A stretch of DNA of 64,000 nucleotides from positions 124,001 through 188,000 of the forward strand of contig NZ_DRFS01000013.1 of assembly GCF_011050415.1 (NCBI RefSeq), read 5' to 3'. Positions 8,312 through 19,456 of the stretch are shown in pieces (within the stretch, counting starts at the first letter, position 1; each line of letters starts with the position of its first letter). Under the pieces are notes generated by a model. The model was not told the DNA's origin. It did not search any database and saw only the letters and a program-made list of their open reading frames with translations. This DNA is from Halomonas sp. GTDB taxonomy: Bacteria > Pseudomonadota > Gammaproteobacteria > Pseudomonadales > Halomonadaceae. The translations under genes were made by a program, and so were the position numbers.

Positions 8312-8366
8312 ACGTAATTACGTTGTTGAGGCATAAATGCCTTCTCCGCACCACCAGCAAGTGCGG
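8312..8366 (-). promoter_or_regulatory. Palindrome-rich rpsA leader
   Basis: The 183-base leader between cmk and rpsA holds three inverted repeats close to the start codon: ACGTAATTACGT (8312-8323), AGGCAT-AA-ATGCCT (8329-8342) and CCGCAC/GTGCGG with a 9-base loop (8346-8366). Between the last two, on the minus strand, is GGAGAAGG. In gammaproteobacteria S1 represses its own mRNA through a folded leader with GGA motifs; such a role here is inferred. Confidence 0.45.
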
Positions 8367-8485
8367 GCCTAATGTCACTCAGCCTTCGGGGGTGTTAACG
8401 CTGGTTAGACCTGACCGGGCTCACCGATGTGAGTTTAGTGCCCTGCCACGTCATGACACCTATCCAAAAGCGCCGCAAGGGAGAA

Positions 8486-9184
8486 TCACACGCCGCTTAC
8501 CAGCCCTCTTTGGGCGAGCAGTTCGGTCAGTCGATCAACCACTTCCGGTATGCTCAGACGCGTGGTATCAAGCGTAATGGCATCATCTGCCGGCTTGAGA
8601 GGTGCCACGCTGCGCTGCGTATCACGTGCATCGCGTGCCTGAATCTCCTTCAAAAGACTCGAAAGACTAGCATCCACCCCGGCTTCCTGCAACTGAAGAT
8701 AGCGGCGACGTGCTCGTTCGTCGGCACTCGCCGTCAAAAAAATCTTTAGCGGGGCCTCAGGAAAGACTACGGTTCCCATATCGCGACCATCGGCGACAAG
8801 CCCTGGTGCTTGGCAAAAATCACGCTGGCGCTGCAATAGCGCCTGACGGACAGCAGGGAGCGCTGCCACCTGGGAAGCGCGCTCACCAGCCTGCTCGGTT
8901 CGGATGATCTGACCAACATCCTCACCTTCGAGTATCGTACGGGGCTGACCGTCTTCAATCGGGAACGCCACATCTAATTGTTCAGCCAAGCGCGCTAACG
9001 CCTGCTCATTGTCAACAGCAACGTTGTGTTTAACCGCTGCCTGAGCGGTTAGCCGATAAAGCGCACCGCTATCAAGCAAATGCCAGCCCAACCGCTCAGC
9101 GACCAAACCACTGATGGTCCCTTTACCGGCGCCGCCTGGACCGTCAATGGTTAGAACGGGAACAGTAAGAGCGTGATCATTCAT
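8486..9184 (-). CDS. cmk: Cytidylate kinase
   Basis: A 232-residue kinase that phosphorylates CMP and dCMP. The P-loop is near the N-terminus ([21 protein letters not shown]), followed by LLDSGALYR and the [15 protein letters not shown] motif of Cmk, and the LID region with [10 protein letters not shown]. The ATG at 9184 has GGAGGG at a good distance on the minus strand and overlaps the end of the tyrA-aroA gene by 8 bases; an in-frame start five codons upstream is less likely. The aroA-cmk-rpsA order is typical. Confidence 0.97.
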   Translation of the reverse strand: MNDHALTVPVLTIDGPGGAGKGTISGLVAERLGWHLLDSGALYRLTAQAAVKHNVAVDNEQALARLAEQLDVAFPIEDGQPRTILEGEDVGQIIRTEQAGERASQVAALPAVRQALLQRQRDFCQAPGLVADGRDMGTVVFPEAPLKIFLTASADERARRRYLQLQEAGVDASLSSLLKEIQARDARDTQRSVAPLKPADDAITLDTTRLSIPEVVDRLTELLAQRGLVSGV

Positions 9185-11465
9185 GTGCGCCCTCCACATT
9201 AACGCTCATTCCAATTCGGGTGGCCAGCTCGACAAAATCAGGGAAAGAGGTCGCTACGTTGGCGCAATCTTCGATCACAACCTCTTTGCTCGCACGCAGT
9301 GAAGAGATCGCAAAAGCCATGGCAATACGGTGATCACCTAGACTATCAATACGACCGCCACCATAGCTCGCCTTTTGTGTATCGCCATTGCCGACAATAT
9401 CAATGCCATCTTCAATGACGGTGTGTTGAACGCCTAAAATCGCTAAGCCATCCGCCATCGCCTGAATACGATCAGACTCTTTGACGCGCAGCTCTTCAGC
9501 GCCTCTCAAGCGGGTAACACCTTCTGCATTTGCAGCGGCAATAAAGAGTGCGGGAAATTCATCAATCGCCAGCGGCACTTGCGATTCGGGAATATCAATA
9601 CCCTTCAGTGGCGCGTAGCGAATACGAATATCGGCCACCGGCTCGCCGCCCACTTCGCGTTCGTTCTCAAGCGTTAAATCCGCCCCCATCAGGGTAAGAA
9701 TATTAATCACCCCAATCCGGGTTGGATTGATACCGACATGTTCAAGGGTAATATCAGCCCCTGGGGTAATCGCCGCAGCCACTAAGAAAAACGTTGCGGA
9801 TGAAATATCGGAAGGCACATCAATTGGCCCTGCCGTTAACTTTCCGCCACCCTGTAGCCAGCAGGTATCACCATCACGGGAAACTTCATAACCAAAGCCA
9901 TTGAGCATGCGCTCGGTATGGTCACGAGTAGGCGCAGGCTCGCGCACCCGAGTTTCGCCTTGGGCGTAAAGCCCAGCTAGCAGCAGGCAGGATTTCACCT
10001 GAGCACTGGCCATGGGCATATCGTAATCAATACCTTTGAGGGCAGCGCCGCCGTGAATTTTTAGCGGTGGGCGTCCGCCCTCAGCGGTTTCGATCGTTGC
10101 CCCCATCAGGCGCAGCGGGTCAGCCACACGCCCCATGGGTCGCTTGGTCAACGACTCATCACCGGTAAGCTCGCTGTCAAACGCCTGACCCGCAAGCAGC
10201 CCGGAAAATAGACGCATAGCGGTACCAGAATTGCCTACATAAAGAGGGCCAGCGGGCGCTTTTAAGCCATGCATACCGACACCATGAATGGTCACCCGGC
10301 CCTGATGCGGCCCTTCAATCGCCACACCCATTTCACGAAACGCCTGCAGAGTGGCCAAGCTATCTTCACCCTCTAGAAAGCCTTTAACCTCAGTAACACC
10401 CTCTGCCAATGCGCCCAGCATAATAGAACGGTGCGACATGGATTTATCCCCAGGTACGCGTAAACGTCCCTGCGCCTGACCGCCCGGCTGCACACGGTAG
10501 GTGACCTTACCTTGTGGTTGCATATGATATTCCGCCTGATAACTGGTTTTGTTCAATAAAGAGTCGAAATAGTGCCGGGCATGACTCGCCCGATCAAAGG
10601 TCGCAATCAGCGCATCGCTGTCACCGGTTTCTACCGCACGACGCAAGCGCTCAAGCCCTGCCTCAAAATCATCTAAAGATGCCAAGACCGCCTGTTTATT
10701 GGCGATAAAAATATCTCGCCACATAACAGGGTCGCTGCCTGCAATACGGGTAAAATCGCGAAAGCCGCCTGCTGCATAGCGAAAAATATCTAACCGCTCG
10801 TCCTGACGGGCAAGCGTATCCACCAATGAAAAAGCTAGCAGGTGTGGTAAATGGCTGGTGCGCGCCAAGACTTGATCATGCCGCTCGACGTCCATTTCCA
10901 GCACATCGGCACCGCAGGCCTGCCACAAACGACGCACTCGCTCTAGCGCTTCGCGATCAACATTAGCTTCAGGTGTCAGGATGACTTTATGGTTAACATA
11001 AAGCTGTGGATTCGCTGCTGCCACACCGCTTTTTTCTGAACCGGCAATGGGGTGGCCCAGCACCATATTGGTGGGCACTTGGCCAAAAACGCGCTGGGCA
11101 CAGGCCCGAATGGTCGCTTTAGTGCTACCAACATCGGTAATCACGACGTCTGCAGACGCGCTTGCCAGTGCATCGGCCAAGCTCGCCATGACGCTTTCCA
11201 TCGCAAGAACTGGCACCGCCAGCACCACCATCGTGGCCTTACTCAGCTGTTCAGCAAGGTGGGTACCGCCTGAATCGATTAATCCCATCTCAATGCCACG
11301 GTTGATTTCATCGGCATTGGGATCACAGGCGACAATGTCACCCCGAAAGCCTGACATACGCAGCGCCGCTGCTAGCGAACCGCCGATCAAGCCCAACCCG
11401 ACAATCAGCAGGCGCGACTCATGGCATACGGATTTATTAACGCTTTCTGCCACCATTAACGTCAC
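9177..11465 (-). CDS. tyrA-aroA: Fused prephenate dehydrogenase / EPSP synthase (TyrA-AroA)
   Basis: A 762-residue fusion of two aromatic pathway enzymes. Residues 1 to about 320 are an NAD-dependent prephenate/arogenate dehydrogenase (Rossmann motif [23 protein letters not shown]). From about 325 on it is 3-phosphoshikimate 1-carboxyvinyltransferase ([37 protein letters not shown]). The same fusion is known in Pseudomonas relatives. The start used is the GTG at 11465, which overlaps the pheA stop in a GTGA; an ATG three codons later (11456) is an alternative. Having both activities in one chain links the common pathway to the tyrosine branch. Confidence 0.96.
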   Translation of the reverse strand: MTLMVAESVNKSVCHESRLLIVGLGLIGGSLAAALRMSGFRGDIVACDPNADEINRGIEMGLIDSGGTHLAEQLSKATMVVLAVPVLAMESVMASLADALASASADVVITDVGSTKATIRACAQRVFGQVPTNMVLGHPIAGSEKSGVAAANPQLYVNHKVILTPEANVDREALERVRRLWQACGADVLEMDVERHDQVLARTSHLPHLLAFSLVDTLARQDERLDIFRYAAGGFRDFTRIAGSDPVMWRDIFIANKQAVLASLDDFEAGLERLRRAVETGDSDALIATFDRASHARHYFDSLLNKTSYQAEYHMQPQGKVTYRVQPGGQAQGRLRVPGDKSMSHRSIMLGALAEGVTEVKGFLEGEDSLATLQAFREMGVAIEGPHQGRVTIHGVGMHGLKAPAGPLYVGNSGTAMRLFSGLLAGQAFDSELTGDESLTKRPMGRVADPLRLMGATIETAEGGRPPLKIHGGAALKGIDYDMPMASAQVKSCLLLAGLYAQGETRVREPAPTRDHTERMLNGFGYEVSRDGDTCWLQGGGKLTAGPIDVPSDISSATFFLVAAAITPGADITLEHVGINPTRIGVINILTLMGADLTLENEREVGGEPVADIRIRYAPLKGIDIPESQVPLAIDEFPALFIAAANAEGVTRLRGAEELRVKESDRIQAMADGLAILGVQHTVIEDGIDIVGNGDTQKASYGGGRIDSLGDHRIAMAFAISSLRASKEVVIEDCANVATSFPDFVELATRIGMSVNVEGAHE

Positions 11466-12553
11466 AGCACGCCTATGGGGTAGGAACCCAGCACGCGCAA
11501 GTCCGCCGCCCGTAACCGCACCTCTTCAAGTACTGCGGCAACCTGTGGCTCGTCGCGATGGCCTTTAAAATCAATAAAGAAAACGTAATTCCACACCCCG
11601 GTACGCGAAGGCCGCGTTTCAAGGCGCGTTAAATCGATCTGGTGACGATGAAATGGTTCAAGCAGCGCGTGCAGGGTACCCGGCTGGTTACGCATGGCGA
11701 CCACGATAGAAGTTTTATCCTCTCCTGCCATGGGTACATCCTGGTTACCAATAATCAAAAATCGCGTCGAGTTATCCGGGCGGTCCTCTATCTTTTCAGC
11801 GATATGCTCCAGGCCATAAAGCTTAGCCGCCATATCGCCAGCAATAGCAGCGCTGTGCCACTCTGTTTTTACCAGCTTGGCCGCTTCAGCATTCGATGAA
11901 ACCGGCACACGCTCAGCATGAGGATAGTGCGCATCAAGCCATTTGCGGCACTGTCCAAAGGATTGCGGGTGTGAATAGATACGCGAGACTTTATCGCGGC
12001 GGGTCGTCTCGCTGACCAGCAGGTGATGGTGAATTCGTAGAACCACCTCGCCACAAATTTTGATAGAAGAGTCCATAAAGGTATCAAGGGTATGGTTAAC
12101 CACCCCTTCGGTAGAGTTCTCCACCGGCACGACGCCATAATGCACTGCGCCCGCCTCTACCTCACGAAACACCTCATCAATAGCTGCCATCGGCAGGCTT
12201 ACGGCACTTGCGCCAAAATGTTTGAGGGCTGCCTGCTGAGTAAAAGTTCCTTCAGGGCCTAAATAAGCCACCTTGATCGGCTGCTCTAATGCCAAACACG
12301 CCGACATGATTTCACGAAACAGGCGCGCCATCTCTTCTGAATCAAGCGGGCCTTTATTCAGTGCCATGATGCGGCGCAACACCTGTGCTTCGCGCTCAGG
12401 GCGATAGAACACCGCATCTTTATCTTCAGCAAGCTTTACGTGCGCCACTTGCTGAGCACAGTTGGCGCGCTCGCTGATCAGATTCAGAATATCACTATCG
12501 AGCTGATCGATTCGCTGGCGCAGCTCATCCAGATTGATCGACGTGTCGGACAT
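11462..12553 (-). CDS. pheA: Bifunctional chorismate mutase / prephenate dehydratase
   Basis: A 363-residue P-protein that leads chorismate to phenylpyruvate. Residues 1-90 are the helical AroQ mutase (LDELRQRIDQLDSDILNLI), about 95-275 the dehydratase (VAYLGPEGTFTQQAALKHF, the catalytic TRFLIIG), and the rest an ACT domain (NQPGTLHALLEPF and LETRPSR), the site of phenylalanine feedback. It starts 5 bases after the serC stop and overlaps the next gene by 4 bases. In Pseudomonas an aminotransferase gene (hisC type) sits between pheA and tyrA; it is absent here. Confidence 0.97.
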   Translation of the reverse strand: MSDTSINLDELRQRIDQLDSDILNLISERANCAQQVAHVKLAEDKDAVFYRPEREAQVLRRIMALNKGPLDSEEMARLFREIMSACLALEQPIKVAYLGPEGTFTQQAALKHFGASAVSLPMAAIDEVFREVEAGAVHYGVVPVENSTEGVVNHTLDTFMDSSIKICGEVVLRIHHHLLVSETTRRDKVSRIYSHPQSFGQCRKWLDAHYPHAERVPVSSNAEAAKLVKTEWHSAAIAGDMAAKLYGLEHIAEKIEDRPDNSTRFLIIGNQDVPMAGEDKTSIVVAMRNQPGTLHALLEPFHRHQIDLTRLETRPSRTGVWNYVFFIDFKGHRDEPQVAAVLEEVRLRAADLRVLGSYPIGVL

Positions 12554-12558
12554 GGTGG

Positions 12559-13662
12559 TTAGCCTCTTGTTTGTTCAAAATCCGCCATAAACGCAATAAG
12601 CGCATCTACCGCAGACTCCGGCACCGCGTTATACAGGCTGGCACGCATACCTCCCACGCTACGGTGGCCTTTTAAATTAAGCAGTCCCGCCGCATCGGCC
12701 TGTTGTAAGAATGCTTTATCCAGTGCCGCATCGGCTAAAACAAAGGGCACATTCATTCTTGAACGGTTGGCTTGAGCTATCGGGTTGCTATAAAACTCGC
12801 TAGCATCAATCGCTGCATAAAGCTTATCGGCTTTACGCTGATTGATAGCATCCATCGCCGCCAGCCCGCCGATATCCTCTTTCAGCCACTCAAACACCAA
12901 GCCAGCCAAATACCAAGCGTAGGTGGGCGGTGTATTCACCATCGAACCCGCTTCCGCCAGCATTTGATAATCAAACAGTGAAGGCGTGCCCTGAGTGACG
13001 TGACCCACTAGGTCGTCACGCACAACGACCAGCGTTAATCCAGCAGGACCAATATTCTTTTGCGCACCGGCATAAATCACCCCAAAATCCGCAACGTCGA
13101 TTGGCCCCGAAAGAATATTCGACGACATATCGCAGACCAAGGGCACGTTAGCGCCATCGGCACGCTGCACATGTGGCGTATAGTCAAACTCAAGACCACC
13201 AATCGTTTCGTTAGAGGTGTAATGCAGATAGGCCGCGTCATCGCTAACCTGAATGGCTTCGAGCCCAGGCACTGCCATATGGCCATTGGGTTCGCTGCTT
13301 GCGGCTACATTACAACTAAAACCTAGACGTTTGGCTTCGCTGAGTGCTTTCTTGCCCCAGATGCCGGTTTGGATAAAGTTGGCGCTACCGCCCTGCCCCA
13401 GCAGATTCATCGGCAGCATGGCAAACTGCATGCTGGCGCCGCCCTGCAAAAACAGCACCTTATAGTTACTTGGCACACCTAGCAGCTGGCGGAAATCAGC
13501 TTCTGCACACTCGGCAATAGCGATAAATTCATCGCTACGGTGGCTCATTTCCATGACAGAAAGGCCGCGCCCCTGATAGTCCAGCAACTCTTCCCGCGCC
13601 CGCTCAAGTACGGCTACAGGCAGGGCCGCAGGCCCTGCGCAGAAATTATAGTGACGTGTCAT
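12559..13662 (-). CDS. serC: Phosphoserine aminotransferase
   Basis: A 367-residue PLP enzyme of fold type I that makes phosphoserine from 3-phosphohydroxypyruvate and also serves pyridoxine synthesis. The start is the ATG at 13662 ([15 protein letters not shown]); the longer open frame to 13743 runs inside gyrA. The PLP lysine is in [13 protein letters not shown]. Other family marks are [11 protein letters not shown] and [19 protein letters not shown]. It overlaps the gyrA 3' end by 17 bases, so it is probably translated by coupling with gyrA. Confidence 0.97.
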   Translation of the reverse strand: MTRHYNFCAGPAALPVAVLERAREELLDYQGRGLSVMEMSHRSDEFIAIAECAEADFRQLLGVPSNYKVLFLQGGASMQFAMLPMNLLGQGGSANFIQTGIWGKKALSEAKRLGFSCNVAASSEPNGHMAVPGLEAIQVSDDAAYLHYTSNETIGGLEFDYTPHVQRADGANVPLVCDMSSNILSGPIDVADFGVIYAGAQKNIGPAGLTLVVVRDDLVGHVTQGTPSLFDYQMLAEAGSMVNTPPTYAWYLAGLVFEWLKEDIGGLAAMDAINQRKADKLYAAIDASEFYSNPIAQANRSRMNVPFVLADAALDKAFLQQADAAGLLNLKGHRSVGGMRASLYNAVPESAVDALIAFMADFEQTRG

Positions 13663-16390
13663 CAGTCCCCGCTTCCTGTGCACCATCGGAAGATTCGCTC
13701 GCCTGAGCGCCCTCCAGACCCTCTTCAAGGCTGCCTTCAGCACCCTCTTCTGGATCTACTGGATCGACTTCAGCGGGCTCATCAACACGAACCGTTTTGA
13801 CTAATTTTTCTTCTTTGCCGAGGCGAATCAGCATCACGCCCTGGGTGTTACGCGAGGTAGTCGACACCTCTTCAACACGGGTACGGACGAGCGTTCCGCG
13901 GTCGGTGATCAGCATCATTTCGTCGCTGTCATAAACCTGCATTGCCGCCACCAGGGAACCGTTACGCTCACTGGTCTGCATGGCAATAACGCCCTGGCCA
14001 CCACGACCACGCAGCGGGAACTCTTCCAGACGCGTCCGCTTGCCGTAACCATTTTCACTGGCGGTCATAATGTAGATCTGACCATCGGCGGTTTCGACGA
14101 CAGCACTCTCTTGGCTATTATCCTGCGTCTCACCCTCGGCATCCGCTTCAGCATCAATCTGCTGACTCTTGGGAATAATCAGGCTGATCACTTCTGCATC
14201 ACCCGCTAAGCGCATACCGCGCACGCCACGTGCAGTACGACCCATCGCCCGGGCATTGCCCTCTTCAAAACGAATCGCCTTGCCGTTAGACGACAGCAGC
14301 ATGGCGTGATCATTGCCGGTAGTAATTGCGGCACCCACCAAGCGATCGCCCTCTTCCAGATCAATGGCGATAAGCCCCACGCTACGAGGACGCGAGAACT
14401 GCTCAAGGCTAGTGCGTTTCACAGTGCCTTTAGCGGTCGCGAAGAAGATGTAGTGCTCAGGATCGTAGTCACGCACCGGCAGGATGGCGTTAACCGCCTC
14501 CCCCTCTTCCAGCGGCAGCATATTGACCAACGGCTTGCCACGCGAACCACGACTGGCGTTGGGCATTTCATACACTTTCAGCCAGTACACTTTGCCGCGA
14601 TTAGAGAACAGCAACACGGTATCGTGAGTAGAAGCCACCAGCAGGTGTTCGATCACATCTTCATCTTTCATGGCCGTTGCGGATTTACCGCGACCACCAC
14701 GACGCTGAGCTTGATAATCCGACAACGGCTGGGTCTTGGCATAGCCAGAACGCGACACCGTTACCACCATATCTTCTTCAGTAATCAAATCTTCAATCGA
14801 AAGATCAAGGTGGCTAGCCTGGATTTCAGTACGGCGATCATCACCAAACTGATCACGCACAGCGTGCAGCTCTTCCCGGATCACTTCCATCAACCTATCA
14901 GGAGACGCCAGAATTTCAGTAAGCTCGGCAATTCTTTCAAGAATCGTCAGGTATTCATCGAGCAGCTTCTCGGTCTCAAGTCCCGTTAAGCGGTGTAGAC
15001 GTAGCTCTAGAATAGCCTGCGCTTGGGCAGGAGAAAGGCGATAAGAAGTAGCCGCGGTGTTTAAACCAAAGCCTTCTTCTAAGCCTTCCGGCTTGCAAGA
15101 CGTGGCACCCGCACGTTCCAACATGGCGGTAACCTGGCCTGGCTGCCAGACTTTGGCGAGCAGTTTTTCACGTGCTTCGGCCGCATTGGGTGAGGCTTTG
15201 ATCAGCTCAATGACTTCATCGATATTCGAGATAGCAACGGCCAAGCCTTCCAACAGATGGCCACGCTCACGGGCTTTTTTCAGCTCAAACAGCGTGCGAC
15301 GGGTAACCACTTCGCGGCGGTGGCGAATAAAGGCTTCCAGCATCTCTTTGAGGTTGAGCGTGCGCGGCTGGCCATTTTCCAGCGCCACCATGTTGATGCC
15401 AAAAACGTTCTGAAGCTGCGTTTGGGCAAACAGGTTGTTGACCACTACTTCCCCGGACTCACCGCGCTTAACTTCAATTACCACGCGCAGGCCGTCTTTA
15501 TCAGACTCATCGCGCAGTTCGGCGATGCCTTCAATCTTTTTCTCTTTTACCAGCTCGGCGATTTTCTCAATCAGCCGCGCTTTGTTCACCTGATACGGCA
15601 ACTCAGAGATAATGATGTGATCGCGACCGGTTTTATCATGATGTTCAATGGTGTGGCAGGCACGTACATAGATACGCCCACGCCCGGTACGATACGCCGA
15701 CAAAATACCCGCGCGACCATTAATAATCGCCCCGGTGGGGAAATCAGGCCCAGGGATATACTCCATCAAGTCATCCACCGTCAGCGTGTAGTCGTCGATT
15801 AAGGCTAAACAGCCGTCAATCACTTCACGCATATTGTGCGGCGGAATATTGGTTGCCATACCGACCGCAATACCCGATGAACCATTGATCAGCAAATTGG
15901 GCGTTTTGGTAGGTAGGACAGCGGGGATACGTTCAGTACCGTCGTAGTTATCGACCCAATCGACGGTATCTTTTTCCAGGTCAGCAAGCAGTTCGTGGGC
16001 AAGGCGCGACATACGCACCTCGGTGTAACGCATGGCGGCTGCGTTATCCCCGTCAATAGAACCGAAGTTACCCTGGCCGTCGACCAGCACATGGCGCATC
16101 GAAAAGTGCTGAGCCATACGTACGATGGTGTCATAAACCGCGCTATCGCCGTGCGGATGGTATTTACCGATGACATCGCCGACGACACGCGCCGACTTCT
16201 TGTACGGTTTATTCCAATCATTACCCAGTTCATGCATGGCAAATAGCACACGCCGGTGAACCGGTTTAAGGCCATCGCGCACATCTGGAAGCGCGCGACC
16301 GATAATGACGCTCATCGCATAGTCGAGATACGACTGTTTGAGCTCGTCTTCAATATTGACGGGCAAGATTTCTCTGGCGATGTCACCCAT
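13646..16390 (-). CDS. gyrA: DNA gyrase subunit A
   Basis: A 914-residue GyrA, somewhat longer than the 875 of E. coli because of an acidic C-terminal tail. It is the breakage-reunion subunit of the type IIA topoisomerase that supercoils DNA. The active-site tyrosine is Tyr122 in AAMRYTEVR. The quinolone region reads GDSAVYD with Ser83 and Asp87 in E. coli numbering, the unmutated state. The GyrA box QRRGGRGKS and the six-bladed C-terminal repeats follow. The ATG has AAGGAT upstream. It heads the supraoperon. Confidence 0.98.
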   Translation of the reverse strand: MGDIAREILPVNIEDELKQSYLDYAMSVIIGRALPDVRDGLKPVHRRVLFAMHELGNDWNKPYKKSARVVGDVIGKYHPHGDSAVYDTIVRMAQHFSMRHVLVDGQGNFGSIDGDNAAAMRYTEVRMSRLAHELLADLEKDTVDWVDNYDGTERIPAVLPTKTPNLLINGSSGIAVGMATNIPPHNMREVIDGCLALIDDYTLTVDDLMEYIPGPDFPTGAIINGRAGILSAYRTGRGRIYVRACHTIEHHDKTGRDHIIISELPYQVNKARLIEKIAELVKEKKIEGIAELRDESDKDGLRVVIEVKRGESGEVVVNNLFAQTQLQNVFGINMVALENGQPRTLNLKEMLEAFIRHRREVVTRRTLFELKKARERGHLLEGLAVAISNIDEVIELIKASPNAAEAREKLLAKVWQPGQVTAMLERAGATSCKPEGLEEGFGLNTAATSYRLSPAQAQAILELRLHRLTGLETEKLLDEYLTILERIAELTEILASPDRLMEVIREELHAVRDQFGDDRRTEIQASHLDLSIEDLITEEDMVVTVSRSGYAKTQPLSDYQAQRRGGRGKSATAMKDEDVIEHLLVASTHDTVLLFSNRGKVYWLKVYEMPNASRGSRGKPLVNMLPLEEGEAVNAILPVRDYDPEHYIFFATAKGTVKRTSLEQFSRPRSVGLIAIDLEEGDRLVGAAITTGNDHAMLLSSNGKAIRFEEGNARAMGRTARGVRGMRLAGDAEVISLIIPKSQQIDAEADAEGETQDNSQESAVVETADGQIYIMTASENGYGKRTRLEEFPLRGRGGQGVIAMQTSERNGSLVAAMQVYDSDEMMLITDRGTLVRTRVEEVSTTSRNTQGVMLIRLGKEEKLVKTVRVDEPAEVDPVDPEEGAEGSLEEGLEGAQASESSDGAQEAGTDDTSL

Positions 16391-16541
16391 GAAAGTCAGA
16401 TCCTTTGCACTGCATTGGCACTGCGAGAGTTGAAAGCGCTTAAAAACACCGCCCTAAAATAGGCTAGAGCGGCGCGCAAATACTTCGCCATCATACCACC
16501 GCAAAAGCGGCAAGGGCAGCCAGGGAGCTCACCAAAGCCTT

Positions 16542-16976
16542 TTAGGGTGTAAATGCTTCTTTCGGCAACGTTAACGCGCGCAGCGTCTCACGCACCTCTC
16601 CCTCTATCGCGGTGGCTTTATTCGCCCGCATATCAAGCAGTACAAAGGTCAAATCCGCTTGGGCAATTAACGTGCCGTCTTTACGCACAATGCGATGATG
16701 GCAGAGGCCACTGCGCTCACCAACGTCAACAATTCCGGTCATAATTTCTAAATCATCGCCGTGACGCGCAGCGGCTAGATAGTCAATGTTTAAATTTACC
16801 ACGACAAACGCACGCCCAGCTTGCTGGAGTTCATTAATCATCTTCGGGTGCTGGTCAAAATAGTCCCAGCGCCCCTCTTCCATAAATTCCAAATAGCGAG
16901 CGTTATTCACATGCCCGTAGCCATCTAGATGAAAACCCCGAACACGTAATTGAACCCGCGAAAGCGATATCGTCAT
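16542..16976 (-). CDS. Acyl-CoA thioesterase of the 4HBT hotdog family
   Basis: A 144-residue single-domain hotdog thioesterase. The family mark is residues about 18-35 with HLDGYGHVNNARYLEFMEEG, which supplies the active-site Asp/Asn region and the acyl pocket (compare YbgC/FcbC). It presumably hydrolyses acyl-CoA or acyl-ACP; the chain length preferred cannot be read. The ATG at 16976 follows AGGAAGAAGTG; a GTG one codon upstream is also in frame. It is encoded upstream of gyrA on the same strand with a 150-base gap, and diverges from rdgC. Confidence 0.85.
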   Translation of the reverse strand: MTISLSRVQLRVRGFHLDGYGHVNNARYLEFMEEGRWDYFDQHPKMINELQQAGRAFVVVNLNIDYLAAARHGDDLEIMTGIVDVGERSGLCHHRIVRKDGTLIAQADLTFVLLDMRANKATAIEGEVRETLRALTLPKEAFTP

Positions 16977-17119
16977 CACACTTCTTCCTATTTAGTTAGC
17001 ATATGGCTCAATCAAACATAAGTTTGAAACGCATGCAACAATGTTGATTGGCGTAAGCATGCTGGTAGGAATGCCCCGCTTTCGCCATAATGTGCCACCT
17101 TTTGAACAGGATTGGCCTC

Positions 17120-18049
17120 ATGTGGTTTAAGCACTTGCATTTATATCGCCTGCACGACGCGCCCGAACTATCCAGCGATGCGCTCGCTAGCGCTTTACAA
17201 GAGCACTCCGCAAAACCACTCGGCAATGCCGACGCGCGGCGCCTCGGCTGGACAGCGCCCGCAGGACGTTTAGGCTCGGGCCAACTCGTTCACGAAATTC
17301 AGTCACATCGGCTGCTCTCCGCTCTACGTCAGGAGCGCTTATTACCCGCCTCTGTCGTAAAAGAGGAGGTCGACGAGATGGTTGCCGACATTGAGGCCAG
17401 TGAAGGCCGTAAAGTGACCCGCAAAGAGAAGACCGCATTTAAAGAGCAGGTTACCGAGAGCTTAATGCCCCGCGCCTTCGTTCGTAGCCAGAAAATTGAC
17501 CTGTGGTGGGACACTCGCGGCCAGTTGATCGGCATCAATGCCAGTTCGCGTACACGTGCTGAAGATATTCTGGATTTATTGCGTGAAACGCTGGGCAGTT
17601 TAAAAGTCACTCCGCTAAGCTCGCAAACGCTGCCGATGCGCGCTATGACGACTTGGCTGGGCGATGTGGCAAGCCGCCCTGCGGATTTACAGCTTGGCGA
17701 TCAGGTGGAACTCAAAGCCAAAGGCGATGATGGCGTACTACGCGCACGCCAAGTCGATTTGGATAGCGATGAGATCCAGCAACTGCTTGAAAGCGGCCGC
17801 CAAGCCAGCAAGCTCGCTATCAGCCTGGAAGGACGTTTAAGCTTTGTGCTACATGATGACTTGGCGCTGAAGTCGTTGCGCTTTGGCGATACACTGATTG
17901 AAGAGGCTGATCACGCTGACGACGGGGATGATGCCCTTGCCCGCCTGGAAACGGACTTTATTTTAATGGCACAAGCGCTATCTACGGATGTTCCCCGCTT
18001 GTTAGAGTGGCTCGGCGGCGAGACGCAGCGGGAACCCGCCGCGCAATAG
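17120..18049 (+). CDS. rdgC: Recombination-associated protein RdgC
   Basis: A 309-residue protein of normal RdgC length. RdgC forms a DNA-encircling dimer ring that binds duplex DNA and modulates RecA. The start chosen is the ATG at 17120 (MWFKHLHLYRL), the conserved RdgC N-terminus; the frame is open 10 codons further. Family marks include GWTAPAGRLG near residue 50, RLLSALRQERLLPASVVKEE, and LWWDTRGQLIGINASSRTR. It stands alone between the thioesterase and the acyltransferase. Confidence 0.95.
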   Translation: MWFKHLHLYRLHDAPELSSDALASALQEHSAKPLGNADARRLGWTAPAGRLGSGQLVHEIQSHRLLSALRQERLLPASVVKEEVDEMVADIEASEGRKVTRKEKTAFKEQVTESLMPRAFVRSQKIDLWWDTRGQLIGINASSRTRAEDILDLLRETLGSLKVTPLSSQTLPMRAMTTWLGDVASRPADLQLGDQVELKAKGDDGVLRARQVDLDSDEIQQLLESGRQASKLAISLEGRLSFVLHDDLALKSLRFGDTLIEEADHADDGDDALARLETDFILMAQALSTDVPRLLEWLGGETQREPAAQ

Positions 18050-18134
18050 AGGCTCTATAGTTTTAAGGGCTTGATAGCCTTCTCTCCTCGATGCTATTAA
18101 TCGATACTTATTTTTTTATTATCCAACGGTTCGC

Positions 18135-19316
18135 ATGACTCATCACAACAACGCTCTCAACGCTTCTACAGAGACAGACCCGTGGGCCGAGATTCGGCCT
18201 TTTATGGATCATGAAGTGGCCGATGTGCTTGCTAGGCTTTCACGGGATAACGAGCTGCTGGATGCGCTCACACGTTTTCGACTTCCGCGCTTAGCGCGCT
18301 GGGCGCCGTCACTGGCACGTGTTTTTGCCAGCCGTGCTATACGACGTGAAGTTAAAGATGTGTCCACGGTTTACGAATTTCAAATGCGCATTGCTCATTA
18401 TATGGAGCGCATGATTCGTACCACGACAGATGCATTTGAAGTCACTGGGCTAGACAAACTCGAACCTCAGGGCGCCTACCTATTTATTGGCAATCATCGC
18501 GATATCTCCTTAGATCCTGCATTTGTTAACTATGCCCTGTATCAGGCGAACCGCGATACGGTGCGTATTGCCATCGGTGACAATCTGCTGAAAAAGCCCT
18601 ACGTTACCGATCTAATGCGACTCAATAAAAGCTTTATTGTGCCGCGCAGTGCGCGGGGCAAGCGTGCGATGCTCGCCGCCTACCATCAGCTTTCCGCCTA
18701 TATTCGCCATACAATTACCGAAGATCAGCACTCGATTTGGATGGCCCAACGCGAAGGACGCGCAAAAAACGGTATCGACCATACTGAGCCGGCTATCATC
18801 AAGATGTTAACCATGGCAAGGCGTGCCTCTGAGCGAGACATGGTATTTGGCGAGGCCATTGAAGAGCTGAAGCTGGTACCCGTCTCAATCAGCTATGAAT
18901 ATGACCCTTGCGATGTACAAAAAGCGCAAGAGCTGCACGATATCGAAACGCAAGGTAGCTACGCTAAAAGCGAATTTGAAGATATTCGCTCTATCGTGTC
19001 GGGTATTACCGGCTCGAAAGGACGGGTGCGGCTACACTTTGGCAGCCCGGTTGGTGCGGACATGGAAACACCCGATGAAGTGGCGGCTGAAATTGATCGC
19101 CAGGTCATTGGCGGCTATCGCCTGTTTCCAAGCCACTATTTAGCGCTGGAGGCATTGGGTGAGGCGCCTGAACTGGTGGCACGTAAAACGATCACTCGAC
19201 AGGATAGAGAGCGGTTCAACGCTCGCCTTGCCGATGTACCTGAAGCGTTGCGGCCTTATTGGCTTGCTCAGTATGCAAACCCTGTTAAGCATAAAGCCGG
19301 TCGCCTGACGCTCTAA
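18135..19316 (+). CDS. Glycerolipid acyltransferase (PlsC/LPLAT superfamily)
   Basis: A 393-residue putative 1-acyl-sn-glycerol-3-phosphate acyltransferase. The catalytic block is IGNHRDISLDPAFVNYAL near residue 120: His and Asp are separated by five residues, not the four of textbook HX4D enzymes. Later blocks include NKSFIVPRSARGKRAML and AQREGRAKNGIDHTEPAIIKM, which correspond to phosphate-binding and EGTRS-like motifs. No transmembrane helix is obvious, unlike PlsC proper. It stands alone with a weak ribosome site. The substrate is inferred from the superfamily. Confidence 0.8.
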   Translation: MTHHNNALNASTETDPWAEIRPFMDHEVADVLARLSRDNELLDALTRFRLPRLARWAPSLARVFASRAIRREVKDVSTVYEFQMRIAHYMERMIRTTTDAFEVTGLDKLEPQGAYLFIGNHRDISLDPAFVNYALYQANRDTVRIAIGDNLLKKPYVTDLMRLNKSFIVPRSARGKRAMLAAYHQLSAYIRHTITEDQHSIWMAQREGRAKNGIDHTEPAIIKMLTMARRASERDMVFGEAIEELKLVPVSISYEYDPCDVQKAQELHDIETQGSYAKSEFEDIRSIVSGITGSKGRVRLHFGSPVGADMETPDEVAAEIDRQVIGGYRLFPSHYLALEALGEAPELVARKTITRQDRERFNARLADVPEALRPYWLAQYANPVKHKAGRLTL

Positions 19317-19456
19317 ATTCGCGCTTTAATCTGATGCTTTACGCGCTCATTTTAATATCAGGCAACTCATGCCGGTTGGCGGAAAAAATGCTATGGTCAA
19401 GGCATTAATTGGTCCTGTTTGATATCAACGTCAATCACGACCCTGAGGAGACTCCC

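Noticed and set aside
13299-13325. TACATTACAACTAAAACC inside serC, resembling the end of a Ter site
   Set aside because: Only part of the pattern fits (the GTTGTAAC core is absent) and it lies in conserved coding sequence.
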